Source: Kutzneria sp. 744 (lineage in GTDB: Bacteria; Actinomycetota; Actinomycetes; Mycobacteriales; Pseudonocardiaceae). From it: a stretch of 36,469 bases of DNA. Location: positions 450,494 to 486,962 of the forward strand of contig NZ_KK037166.1 in assembly GCF_000568255.1 (NCBI RefSeq), written 5' to 3'. Within the stretch, counting starts at the first letter, position 1; every line of letters starts with the position of its first letter. The translations under genes and the position numbers were made by a program. Of the stretch, positions 8,214 to 16,504 are shown piece by piece. The notes under the pieces are model-generated. The model was not told the origin of the DNA and searched no databases. It saw only the letters and a program-made list of their open reading frames with translations.

Positions 8214-9237
8214 TCAACGCTCCGTTCGGGGTGGCCCGGTGCTGCCCCGGACGACCAACGTCGGCTGCGCGGCGGCCTGGTCCTCGACCGCCTCGCCGTC
8301 CAGCAGCCGCAGCAGCATGGACACCGCCAGCTCGCCGTAGTCCACCACCGGCCTGCGCAGCGCGCTCAACGCCGGTCGGACCAGCCGGCACAGCACCGAA
8401 ATCGTCCCAAGCCACCAGGGAGAGGTCGCCGGGCACCGACAGGCCCAACTCCTGGGCGACGCCGAGCGCGGCCGTGGCCATCACGTCGTTGTCGAACACC
8501 AGCGCGGTCGGCGGGCGCTCAGCCACCAGCGCACGCCGGACCGCGCTGGCGCCGCCCTCGTCGGAGTAGTCGGTGTGCACGGTCCGCGACTCGGTCATTC
8601 CCAGCCGGGCAGTGGCCGCGGCGAACGCCTGCGCGCGAACGCTGGTGTGCACGAACTCCGCCGGGCCGGCGACGTGCACCACCCGTCGGTGCCCCAGCGC
8701 GGCGAGGTAGTCGAGCACCTCGGTCATGCCGGCGGCGTCGTCGGTCCAGGCACACGGCAGGTCGGCGCGGCCCAGTGGACCGCCGATCACCACCGCCGGC
8801 AAGCCGAGCCCGGTGACGAGGTCCAGCCTGGCGTCCTCCACGCGCAGGTCGACCAGCAGCACGCCGTCGACTCGACGCTCGGCGTGCCAGCGCCGGTAGA
8901 TGTCCAACTCGACGGCCTGATGGGAGGACACCTGCATGAGCAGCGAGGTCTGCCCCTCGCCGAGGCCGTTCTGGATGCCCGCCATCAGCCGCATGAAGAA
9001 GGGCTCCACGCCCAGCACCTCGGCGGGCCGGTCGACGACGACGCCGATGGCGCCCGCCTTGCCGTCCGACAGCGCCCTGGCCGCACTGCTGGGCGCCCAG
9101 CCCAACTGCCGGGCGATGGCCGCGATGCGCCGCCTGGTCTCGTCGGAGACGCCGGGCCGGCCGTTGAGCGCGTAGGAGACCGCCACCTTGGAGACTCCGG
9201 CCTCCCTGGCGATGTCCGCGATGGTAGGACGTCTCAC
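8214..9237 (-). CDS. LacI-family regulator of the mannoside module, frameshifted near the C-terminus
   Basis: A DNA-binding repressor with an N-terminal HTH (PTIADIAREAGVSKVAVSYALNG, described by its ends) and a periplasmic-binding-like sensor domain. GTG 9237 is chosen because GGAGG lies 8 bases upstream and the operator 9259-9270 lies just before it; a longer reading from 9288 would cross that operator. The frame breaks at 8399-8401: after AWDD it reads into nonsense, whereas removing one base from the A-run (plus strand) restores SVLCRLVRP, LRRPVVDYGELA and LVVRGSTGP to a stop at 8214, the standard LacI ending. As written, the open frame ends at 8209, inside the operator. This is either a real mutation or a sequencing indel. 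Confidence 0.85.
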
Positions 9238-9258
9238 CAAGATTGCCTCCGAACGCGC

Positions 9259-9270
9259 TGAACCGGTTAG
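9259..9270. promoter_or_regulatory. ACCGGT operator at the lacI promoter
   Basis: TGAACCGGTTAG lies 21 bases upstream of the LacI start and suggests autoregulation. Confidence 0.7.
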
Positions 9271-9354
9271 GCCGAGCTTAGCAATCAAGGCCGCGACGCA
9301 GCCGCCACCAGGAACGATGCCGATCCGACCCGACGCCTCTCATGGCAGCGGACT

Positions 9355-9366
9355 GTACCGGTTAAC
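9355..9366. promoter_or_regulatory. ACCGGT operator between lacI and the transporter operon
   Basis: GTACCGGTTAAC is a perfect match to the right half of the TTAACCGGTTAA palindrome, with GT in place of TA on the left. It is midway between the divergent genes. Confidence 0.65.
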
Positions 9367-9399
9367 AGCACTTCAGCGACGGGCCTCAACCATTGACGC

Positions 9400-9411
9400 T
9401 TAACCGGTTCC
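9400..9411. promoter_or_regulatory. ACCGGT operator upstream of the transporter operon
   Basis: TTAACCGGTTCC lies 34 bases before a possible small leader ORF (9446) and about 230 bases before the lipoprotein gene. It is the operator closest to the ABC transporter genes. Confidence 0.7.
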
Positions 9412-9445
9412 GTGTTTGGCTTGCCAGCTCATGGGAGGGGTTGCC

Positions 9446-9601
9446 ATGGACGCCAGGGCACACACGCCTTTCCCCGCTGGACGCCGCGGCGGCGCCAGCG
9501 GCACCGGCCTCGCCACCGGGTCCCCTGCCGCCGCTCGACCGAACGGTTTCGTCACCGCCCATCTGCTCTGCGAGGACGCCGAGGCGATGGCCGGCAGCTA
9601 G
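9446..9601 (+). CDS. Possible small leader ORF before the ABC operon
   Basis: An ATG with a strong GGGAGGGG 5 bases upstream opens a 51-residue frame ending at 9601, 38 bases before the transporter lipoprotein. The product is polar and low in complexity (Ala, Gly, Arg, Pro) with no signal, membrane segment or recognised domain. The good ribosome site is the only support; it may be a leader peptide or chance. Confidence 0.3.
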   Translation: MDARAHTPFPAGRRGGASGTGLATGSPAAARPNGFVTAHLLCEDAEAMAGS

Positions 9602-9639
9602 CCACCCGCACGGAAGCCGGAGCCAGGAGAGGATCAACG

Positions 9640-11319
9640 ATGTTCCCACAGGCACGTCGTGGCCACGCACGCGCAGCCGTCGTCGCAGTGGTCGCGGTCG
9701 CCGCGCTCGCCACCGGATGCGCGAGCGGCAAGAGCGCCGCCGACACCGGCACGCTCGTCGTCTACACCGGACAGGCCGGCGACTACCAGGTCAACTTCAA
9801 CCCGTTCTCGCCGAGCCCGATCGAGGGCCCCGGCACGATCTTCGAGCCGCTGTTCTACTTCAACCAGGTGCGAACCGACCCGCCCAAGCCCCTGCTCGGC
9901 ACCGCGTACAGCTGGAACGCCGACGGCACCCAGCTGTCGATCACGTTGCGCGACAACGCCACCTGGACCGACGGCCAGAAATTCACCGCCGACGACGTGG
10001 TGTTCACCCTGGACATGGTCGCGGCCAACAAGTCCATCAACGCCACCGGCTACGACGGACAGGCCAAGGCGGTCGACCCCGCCCACGTCGTGATCACGTT
10101 CCCCGAGCCGGCCTACATGCAGGGGCCGCAGGTGCTCGGCCGGCTGTACATCGTGCCGCAACATCTGTGGAAGGACGTCAAGGACCCGGCCACCGACGTG
10201 GTGGCCAAACCGGTGGGCACCGGTGCGTACGAGCTCGCGGAGTTCAAGCCGCAGGCCTTCACGCTCAAGGCCAACCCGCACTACTGGGGCGGCGAGCCCG
10301 CCGTGAAGCAGCTGCGCTACCTGGCGCTGTCGGGCAACCAGTCCGGCGCCGACGCGCTGGCGGCCGGTCAGATCGACTGGCAGACCGGGCCGGTGCCCGA
10401 CATCAAGAACGTGGCCAAGAACTATCCCGGCTACCAGGCGATCACCGTGCCGATGAACCAGATGGCGCTGTTCACCTGCGCCAACGCCCAGCTGGGCTGC
10501 ACCGGCCCGCAGACCGATCCGGCCGTGCGCCAGGCGATCTACTACGCGATCAACCGCAAGCAGCTCAACTCACTCGCCTTCGAGGACACCGCGAGCCCCA
10601 TCTCCCCCGGCTTCGCGCTGGCCGGCCGCGACGACAAGCTGATTTCGGGCAAGCTGCGGAACAAGCTGGCGCCGGACGCGCCGGACACCGCCAAGGCCGA
10701 GCAGCTGCTCCAGCAGGCCGGCTACCGCAAGGGCGCCGACGGCGGGTACGCCAAGGACGGCACGCCGCTGACGCTGACCGTGCAGGTGGTGTCCGGCTGG
10801 ACCGACTACATCACCGCGGTGAACACGATGGCCCAGCAGCTGCAGAAGGTCGGCATCAAGCTGACCGCCCAGCAGGAGTCCTGGAACCAGTGGTCCGACT
10901 CGCGCGGCCGGGGCCAGTTCCAGCTGCTGATCGACTCGCTCTACCAGGGCCCGGCCGCCGACCCGTACTACCTCTGGAACTACTTCTTCGACAGCGCCAA
11001 CACCGCACCGGTCGGCCAGACCGCCAACCCCGACTTCGCCCGGTTCTCCGACCCCGACGTGGACAAGGCGCTGGCCGAGCTGCGCAAGACGCAGACCGGC
11101 GACACGGCCGCCCGGCAGCCGTACTACGACACCATCCAGTCCCACATCGAGGACCAGCTGCCCTACATCCCCATCCTGACCGGCGGCACCACCAGCGAGT
11201 ACAACGCGAAGAAGTTCACCGGCTGGCCGAGCAAGGACAACCTGTACGCCTTCCCAGCGGTATGGGGACGGCCGGACGCGGCGCAGGTCTTCACCGCGCT
11301 CAAGCCCACCGGGCAGTGA
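9640..11319 (+). CDS. ABC transporter substrate-binding lipoprotein, peptide/oligosaccharide (SBP_bac_5) type
   Basis: Captures the substrate outside the membrane. The N-terminus has Arg residues, a hydrophobic stretch and a lipobox LATGC (Cys27). The mature protein shows family-5 solute-binding features: LRDNATWTDGQKFTADDVVFTL, PVGTGAY, VRQAIYYAINRK and NPDFARFSDPDVDKAL (given as landmarks). It has 559 residues, normal for the family. ATG 9640 follows AGGAGAGGA at good spacing. Although the family is called peptide-binding, actinobacterial and Thermotoga members carry oligosaccharides. The neighbouring beta-mannosidase and shared operators suggest manno-oligosaccharides (inference). Confidence 0.88.
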   Translation: MFPQARRGHARAAVVAVVAVAALATGCASGKSAADTGTLVVYTGQAGDYQVNFNPFSPSPIEGPGTIFEPLFYFNQVRTDPPKPLLGTAYSWNADGTQLSITLRDNATWTDGQKFTADDVVFTLDMVAANKSINATGYDGQAKAVDPAHVVITFPEPAYMQGPQVLGRLYIVPQHLWKDVKDPATDVVAKPVGTGAYELAEFKPQAFTLKANPHYWGGEPAVKQLRYLALSGNQSGADALAAGQIDWQTGPVPDIKNVAKNYPGYQAITVPMNQMALFTCANAQLGCTGPQTDPAVRQAIYYAINRKQLNSLAFEDTASPISPGFALAGRDDKLISGKLRNKLAPDAPDTAKAEQLLQQAGYRKGADGGYAKDGTPLTLTVQVVSGWTDYITAVNTMAQQLQKVGIKLTAQQESWNQWSDSRGRGQFQLLIDSLYQGPAADPYYLWNYFFDSANTAPVGQTANPDFARFSDPDVDKALAELRKTQTGDTAARQPYYDTIQSHIEDQLPYIPILTGGTTSEYNAKKFTGWPSKDNLYAFPAVWGRPDAAQVFTALKPTGQ

Positions 11320-11320
11320 C

Positions 11321-12310
11321 ATGGCGTACTACGCGCGCAAGATCGGCTTCTACGTGGTCGCGCTCTGGGCGGCGGTCACGCTGAACTTCCTCATCCCCAG
11401 GCTGATGCCCGGCAATCCGGTGGACACCCTGATGGCGAAGCTGGCGCAGCGGGGCGGCGCCGTCGATCCGTCGGTGCGCCGGGCCTACGCGCTGATGCTC
11501 GGCACGAACGACGGCCAGTCGCTGCCCCAGCAGTACTTCGGCTATCTCGGCAACCTGCTGCACGGGGAGTTCGGCATCTCGGTCAGCGAGTTCCCGGCCA
11601 AGGTGTCCGACGTGATCATGCAGTCGCTGCCGTGGACCGTCGTCCTGGTCGGCGTGGCGACGGTCATCTCGTTCGTGCTCGGGGTCGGGCTGGGTGCGGT
11701 GGTCGGTTGGAAGCGTGGCAGCTGGCTGGACACCCTGGTGCCGGCGACCACCGTGCTGGCCGCGGTGCCGTACTTCTGGCTGGCGCTGATCCTGGTGGCG
11801 CTGTTCGCGTCGGCACTCGGCTGGTTCCCCCTCAACGGCGGCTACGACGTCACGCTCACGCCCGGCTTCGATGCCGACTTCCTGTCCTCGGCCGTCTACC
11901 ACGCGGCGCTGCCGGCGCTGACGATCGTGATCTCCTCGGTCGGCGGCTGGCTGCTGGGCATGCGGAACATGATGGTGTCGGCCGGTTCGGAGGACTACGT
12001 GCTGACCGCCCAGGCCAAGGGGCTGCGCGACGCCAGGGTGATGATCCGCTACGCCGCCCGCAACGCCGTGCTGCCCTCGGTCGCCGGGTTCGCGATCTCG
12101 CTGGGCTTCGTGGTGTCCGGGTCCATCGTCACCGAGCAGGTCTTCTCCTATCCGGGCATCGGATCCAAGCTGCTGCAGGCCGTCCAGAACAACGACTACG
12201 CGCTGATGCAGGGGGTCTTCCTGGTGATCACGGTCGCCGTGCTGGGCGCCAACCTCGTCGTCGACCTGCTCTACGGCCTGCTCGACGCCCGTACCCGCGT
12301 GAGCCACTGA
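11321..12310 (+). CDS. ABC transporter permease, DppB/OppB type
   Basis: An inner-membrane subunit of 329 residues with an N-terminal membrane segment (KIGFYVVALWAAVTLNFLIPRLMPGNP, spanning about residues 6-32), about five more segments and the coupling loop near AQAKGLRDARVM. The ATG is one base after the stop of the binding protein, so the two are translationally coupled. It pairs with the permease half of the next gene. Confidence 0.9.
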   Translation: MAYYARKIGFYVVALWAAVTLNFLIPRLMPGNPVDTLMAKLAQRGGAVDPSVRRAYALMLGTNDGQSLPQQYFGYLGNLLHGEFGISVSEFPAKVSDVIMQSLPWTVVLVGVATVISFVLGVGLGAVVGWKRGSWLDTLVPATTVLAAVPYFWLALILVALFASALGWFPLNGGYDVTLTPGFDADFLSSAVYHAALPALTIVISSVGGWLLGMRNMMVSAGSEDYVLTAQAKGLRDARVMIRYAARNAVLPSVAGFAISLGFVVSGSIVTEQVFSYPGIGSKLLQAVQNNDYALMQGVFLVITVAVLGANLVVDLLYGLLDARTRVSH

Positions 12311-12320
12311 GGAGAGTGCC

Positions 12321-14027
12321 GTGAACCTGCTGCTCCCCCGCTGGTCCGCCAAGCTCGGTGTCGGTTTGGGCCTGGTGCTCGCGATCGCGCTGTTCGGACT
12401 CGTCGCCCCGCTGTTCGCCGGCGACCCCGACGCCATCCGCGACATCGGCATGACCCCGCCCGGTGGCGGGCATCTGCTCGGCACGACGCAGACGGGCCAG
12501 GACGTGTTCGCCCAGCTGGCCGCCGCCACCCGCGGCTCACTGCAGATCGGTCTGTTGGTCGGGCTGATGGCCACGCTGCTGTCCGGCGCCTTCGGCATCG
12601 TCGGCGGTTACGTCGGCAGCGTCGTCGACGAACTGTTCTCCTTGTTCACCAACGTGATGCTGGTGATCCCGGGCCTGCCGCTGGTGATCGTGATCGCCGG
12701 TTTCGTGCCGCCCGAACAGCGTGGCTCGTGGACGATCGCCATCGTGCTCGCGGTCACCGGCTGGGCGGCGTCGGCCCGCGTGCTGCGGGCGCAGACGCTC
12801 TCGCTGCGCAACCGGGACTACGTGGCGGCGGCCAAGGTCGCCGACGAGAAGACCTGGCGGATCGTCGTCGTGGAGATCCTGCCGAACCTGGCGCCGTTGC
12901 TGGCCTCGCAGTTCGTGTTCTCGGTGCTGCTGGCGATCCTGAGCGAGGCGGGCCTGTCCTTCGTCGGACTGGGTTCGTCGAACGCCTCGACACTGGGCAC
13001 GATGCTGTACTACGCGCAGAACGGCTTCGCGCTGCAACGCGGCGCGTGGTGGTGGTTCGTGCCGCCCGGGCTGCTGATCGCGCTGTTCGGCTGCGGTCTG
13101 TCGCTGATCAACTTCAGCATCGACGAGATCATCAATCCCCGGCTGCGCTCGGCCGCGGCCCGATCCGGCGCCACCAGGATCGAGCCCGACGCGCCGGCCG
13201 TGCGCCCAGCCCCGGACGCCGTCCTGACCGTTCGGGACCTGACCGTGGTCTACGGCACGCACGCGGCCGCCGTCCGCAATGTCTCCATGACGCTGCGCCG
13301 CGGCGAGATCCTCGGCCTGGCCGGCGAATCCGGCTGCGGCAAGACGACGCTGGCCTATGCGGTCAACCGCCTGCACCGCCCGCCGGCCGAGGTCGCCTCC
13401 GGCTCCGTGCTGTTCCACGACCGAGACGGCGCGACCGTCGACGTGCTGCGGCTGTCACCGGAGCAGCTGCGAGCGTTCCGCTGGACCAAGCTGTCCATGG
13501 TGTTCCAGGGCGCGATGAACTCGCTGAATCCAGTGACCCCGGTCGGCCGCCAGCTCGACGACGTGCTGCGCACCCACCGCCCGCGGTTGCGCCGCGAAGA
13601 ACGCCGCGCCCGCTGCGTCGAGGTGCTGCGTCTGGTCGGCATCGACCCCGAGCGACTCGGCTCGTACGCGCACGAGCTGTCCGGCGGCATGCGCCAGCGG
13701 GTGATGATCGCGATGGCGCTGCTGCTCGACCCGCAGGTGATGATCATGGACGAGCCGACAACAGCCCTGGACGTCGTGGTGCAGCGGGAGATCCTGCGCC
13801 AGCTCCTGCGGTTCCGCGACGAGTTGGGCTTCGCGGTCCTGCTCATCACCCACGACCTGCCGCTGCTGCTGGAGATCAGCGACCACATCGCGGTGATGCG
13901 AGACGGTGAGATCGTCGAGTACGGCGCCGCCGACGATATCCGCACGGCCGCACGGCACCCGTACAGCCAGCAGCTGCTGCGTTCGTTTCCCAGCCTCACC
14001 GAATCGGCGGTCGGAGGAGTGCAGTGA
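12321..14027 (+). CDS. ABC permease (DppC type) fused to ATPase (DppD type)
   Basis: Residues 1 to about 280 are a DppC-like permease ([15 protein letters not shown], six membrane segments, coupling loop near [11 protein letters not shown]). Residues from about 295 to 568 are a complete ATPase: Walker [10 protein letters not shown] (about 335-343), Q-loop [12 protein letters not shown], signature LSGGMRQR, Walker B VMIMDEP and H-loop LITHDL. Permease-ATPase fusions of this kind are common in actinobacteria. GTG 12321 has GAGGAG just upstream, and the gene overlaps the next by 4 bases (GTGA). This ATPase half is intact, unlike its partner downstream. Confidence 0.9.
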   Translation: MNLLLPRWSAKLGVGLGLVLAIALFGLVAPLFAGDPDAIRDIGMTPPGGGHLLGTTQTGQDVFAQLAAATRGSLQIGLLVGLMATLLSGAFGIVGGYVGSVVDELFSLFTNVMLVIPGLPLVIVIAGFVPPEQRGSWTIAIVLAVTGWAASARVLRAQTLSLRNRDYVAAAKVADEKTWRIVVVEILPNLAPLLASQFVFSVLLAILSEAGLSFVGLGSSNASTLGTMLYYAQNGFALQRGAWWWFVPPGLLIALFGCGLSLINFSIDEIINPRLRSAAARSGATRIEPDAPAVRPAPDAVLTVRDLTVVYGTHAAAVRNVSMTLRRGEILGLAGESGCGKTTLAYAVNRLHRPPAEVASGSVLFHDRDGATVDVLRLSPEQLRAFRWTKLSMVFQGAMNSLNPVTPVGRQLDDVLRTHRPRLRREERRARCVEVLRLVGIDPERLGSYAHELSGGMRQRVMIAMALLLDPQVMIMDEPTTALDVVVQREILRQLLRFRDELGFAVLLITHDLPLLLEISDHIAVMRDGEIVEYGAADDIRTAARHPYSQQLLRSFPSLTESAVGGVQ

Positions 14028-14986
14028 CCACGATGCACGTACGCAACCTGGTCAAGGACTTCACCGTCCGGTCGGGGCTGCGGCGCGGCACGCTGCGCGC
14101 GGTCGACGACGTGTCGTTCACCCTCAGCGCCGGCCGGACACTGGGCCTGGTCGGCGAGTCCGGGTCGGGCAAGTCCACGGTGGCCCGGCTGATCGCCCGC
14201 CTCGACCGGCCGACGTCGGGCACGATCAGCATCAGCGCCGACCACCCGGACCGGTCCTACCGGGACCTGGTGCAGATGGTGTTCCAGGACCCGTTCGCCT
14301 CGCTCAACCCGATGCACACCGTCGGCCACCACCTGGCCCGACCGCTGCTGCTGCATGGCCGGGCCCAGCGCGGCCGGGACGTCCAGCAGAAGGTGGCGGA
14401 GCTGCTGGAGCGGGTGAGCCTGCGGCCGGCGGCGGAGTTCGCGCGGCGGCGGCCGCACGAGCTGTCCGGGACTCCAGGAATGCCCGTAAATCGACGGCTC
14501 CTTACACTGCACTCTATGCAGACAATGTACAGCTGGTTCCACTTGGAGACGTCTTCGGATTCCAATGATACTCATAGTGTAAGCTCGGTTCTAGTACGAA
14601 GGATGTTCGCAGCGTCTCTTAAGAGCCTTCACTACGTATCGTTTCGAATTTATCACTCCGTCAGCCAACTCTGATTGTACTTCGCGAATCGGGGCTTCTC
14701 CAATATTGTTTGGCATTATGCGCTAGGATCCACCACCTTAGTGATCACTCACGACCTGGCGACCGCCCGGCACTTCTCCGACGACATCATCGTGATGTAC
14801 CGGGGCAGGGTCGTCGAGCGTGGCCCCGCCGACCAGGTGATCCTGACCCCGCGGCACCCTTACACGCAGCTGCTCGCCGCCTCGGTGCCCGATCCGGACG
14901 CCCGAGGCCGCGAGTTGCCGGCGGCCACGGAGATCGCCGGGAGCTCGACCCGTGCCTACGACCACTACGCAGGCGCCTGGCAGTGA
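14024..14986 (+). pseudogene. ABC transporter ATPase (DppF type), catalytic core replaced
   Basis: The 5' part (14024-14470) encodes Walker A GESGSGKST, Q-loop MVFQDPFASLNP and the beginning of the signature HELSG. The 3' part (from about 14741 to 14986) resumes with VITHDLATARHFSD (H-loop), then PRHPYTQLL and the C-terminus. Between them, where about 54 codons (rest of the signature, Walker B, D-loop) are expected, are about 270 bases of unrelated low-GC sequence. Both halves are in the same frame, with a single in-frame TGA at 14672-14674. As written the product cannot bind and hydrolyse ATP. Since the fused ATPase normally needs this partner, the transporter would be crippled unless the sequence is wrong here. 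Confidence 0.85.
14471..14740. other. Low-GC block of unknown origin inside the ATPase gene
   Basis: GC is about 47% by count against about 70% on both sides, with abrupt edges after 14470 and near 14740. It carries no convincing gene, no terminal inverted repeats and no target duplication. It replaces coding sequence rather than interrupting it. It contains nine six-base palindromes (for example TGTACA, CAGCTG, GACGTC, CTTAAG, TACGTA, TTCGAA, TCGCGA, AATATT, GGATCC) where about four would be expected by chance. It looks like random or synthetic filler, or an assembly error, more than actinomycete DNA. Confidence 0.8.
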
Positions 14987-15020
14987 CCAGGGCAGTCAGG
15001 GAGCGGTCCCCATGAGCTCA

Positions 15021-15034
15021 GGAAAGCGCTTACC
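15021..15034. promoter_or_regulatory. LacI-type operator, copy 3 (GGAAAGCGCTTACC)
   Basis: Identical to the sites at 58-71 and 4226-4239. It links the RG-I operon to the GH53 cluster and to the unseen gene left of the window. Confidence 0.6.
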
Positions 15035-15112
15035 GCCATATGGCGCACTGCGTTTCTCGCCGGTGTCTCCGCGCGACCATCGCAATGGGACATGACACTC
15101 GTCTCGATCTCG

Positions 15113-15123
15113 TGAAATTTTCA
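15113..15123. promoter_or_regulatory. Palindrome TGAAATTTTCA (GAAANTTTC class)
   Basis: A perfect five-base inverted repeat around one base. The same 11 bases occur at 35848-35858, and a close variant at 4332-4342. Confidence 0.5.
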
Positions 15124-15173
15124 TCGACCAAAACGGGCCGGACACCTGTCGTCGATCGTGCCGGCGGTAGCCC

Positions 15174-15185
15174 GAAACCGGTTCC
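15174..15185. promoter_or_regulatory. ACCGGT-cored site in the RG-I promoter
   Basis: GAAACCGGTTCC shares the AACCGGTT core of the mannoside-module operators but has different flanks. It may allow cross-regulation; it could also be chance. Confidence 0.35.
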
Positions 15186-15267
15186 CTACCGGCAAGAACG
15201 GCGATAGCCGCGGAAGCGACCGACAGCCGATGGGCTCGCCGTTCCGGAGCCGCGGAACGTCAGCTTT

Positions 15268-15279
15268 TGAAACGTTTTT
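15268..15279. promoter_or_regulatory. AACGTT-cored site in the RG-I promoter
   Basis: TGAAACGTTTTT has the AAACGTTT core seen in many LacI-family operators. It is the closest such site to the operon start, about 140 bases upstream. Confidence 0.4.
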
Positions 15280-15420
15280 GGCGACGAAGCGGGCCGGCAG
15301 TAACCTCCTCCGAGCGGCCCTGCCTCACGTGACTGATCAAGTGCCCTTGCGCGACAACAACTTCACCGACTCCGCCGCGACCACGCGCCTCCGCCCGGAC
15401 AGGCACGACAGGAGAAGCCC

Positions 15421-16473
15421 ATGTCCCTCATGCGTCAAGTGATCCTCATGACCGGCGTGACCGCGGCCGTGCTGGTTCCCACGCCGGTCGCGACAGCCGC
15501 ACCGCACGCCCTGCCCGCGCAGTGCTCGGGGACCGCACCGATCAAGTGCCACTTCGATGTGTCGCCGGGCAACTACGACGTCACCGTGGGCCTCGGCAGT
15601 GCCACCAAGGCAGCCAACACGTCGATGTCGGTCGAGGCTCGCAGGCAGATCCTGACCGCCGTCTCGACCGCCACGGGCCAGGTCGTCCCGACCACCGTCA
15701 CGGTCAACGTGCGCAGTCCGGAGGGGCAGCCCACGGGCCAGGGCGGCACCGGAACACCGGGGTTGGACATCACTTTCGCGGGCAGCTCCCCGGCGATCAG
15801 CTCCCTGACGGTGACCAAGGCCAACTCACCGCTGGTGGCGTACCTGGCCGGCGACTCGACCGTCTGCGACCAGCCGGTGGCCCCCTACACGGGCTGGGGC
15901 CAGATCCTGCCTACGGACGTCCGCAACGGCGCCGTGATCGCCAACTACGCCGACTCCGGCGAGAGCTCCGGCAGCTTCCTGGCCAACAAGGCGCTGTTTC
16001 CGACGCTCAAGGCATTGATCAAGCCCAAGGACCTGGTGTTCATCCAGTTCGGGCACAACGACAAGGACACGTCGGAAAGCGCTTTCCATAACAACCTGGC
16101 CGCGATGGTCAACGGTGTGCGGGAGCGCGGCGGCATCCCGGTGCTGGTGACGCCGCCGGTACGGCGGCTGTTCAACGGCACCACGCTCACGCCGACCGCC
16201 TTGCACGTCAACACCAAGGGCGTCGACCTGCCCGCGGTGATCCGCGCGCTCGGCAAGAGCGCGAACGTGCCGGTGGTCGACCTGACCGCCAAGAGCAAGA
16301 ACCTCGTGCAGGGCCTGGGCCCGGCCGGCTCACAGAAGATCTATCTCAGCAAGGCCAGCGACGGCGTCAGCGACAACACGCACTTCTCGCAGTACGGCGC
16401 GACGCAGATGGCCAATCTCGTCGTGCAGGGCATCCGCGAGCTGAACCTGCCGCTGGTCGGCTACCTGCGCTGA
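15421..16473 (+). CDS. Secreted CE12 rhamnogalacturonan acetylesterase
   Basis: Removes acetyl groups from the RG-I backbone so that lyases can act. A signal peptide runs to about residue 27 (ATA-AP), then a beta-rich N-terminal domain (about 38-125), then an SGNH hydrolase (about 138-350). Block I is AGDSTV (Ser146), block III is FGHNDKD (Asn213) and block V is SDNTHFSQYG (Asp318, His321); the DNTHF form is typical of CE12. ATG 15421 follows AGGAGAA at 6-base spacing. It is the first gene of a six-gene operon with gaps of 13-65 bases. A broken copy lies at 4374-4500. Confidence 0.9.
   Translation: MSLMRQVILMTGVTAAVLVPTPVATAAPHALPAQCSGTAPIKCHFDVSPGNYDVTVGLGSATKAANTSMSVEARRQILTAVSTATGQVVPTTVTVNVRSPEGQPTGQGGTGTPGLDITFAGSSPAISSLTVTKANSPLVAYLAGDSTVCDQPVAPYTGWGQILPTDVRNGAVIANYADSGESSGSFLANKALFPTLKALIKPKDLVFIQFGHNDKDTSESAFHNNLAAMVNGVRERGGIPVLVTPPVRRLFNGTTLTPTALHVNTKGVDLPAVIRALGKSANVPVVDLTAKSKNLVQGLGPAGSQKIYLSKASDGVSDNTHFSQYGATQMANLVVQGIRELNLPLVGYLR
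16074..16087. promoter_or_regulatory. Perfect palindrome GGAAAGCGCTTTCC inside the CE12 coding region
   Basis: A perfectly symmetric version of the GGAAAGCGCTTACC operator, within codons for Ser-Glu-Ser-Ala-Phe. It may be an internal operator or a chance result of coding; the codon choice does not decide. Confidence 0.3.
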
Positions 16474-16504
16474 CCGTTCACACTGGACAGAGACGAGGAA
16501 GGCC

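Larger units (their letters stand above)
14987..15420 (+). promoter_or_regulatory. Regulatory region of the pectin/RG-I operon
   Basis: A 434-base gene-free stretch before the CE12 gene. It holds four palindromes of different classes: 15021-15034, 15113-15123, 15174-15185 and 15268-15279. No clear terminator for the transporter operon was seen. The concentration of operator-like sites suggests control by several LacI-type proteins. Confidence 0.6.

Noticed and set aside
14471-14740. The low-GC block as an insertion sequence, MITE or intein
   Set aside because: No terminal repeats, duplication, transposase or splicing motifs, and host codons are missing rather than interrupted.
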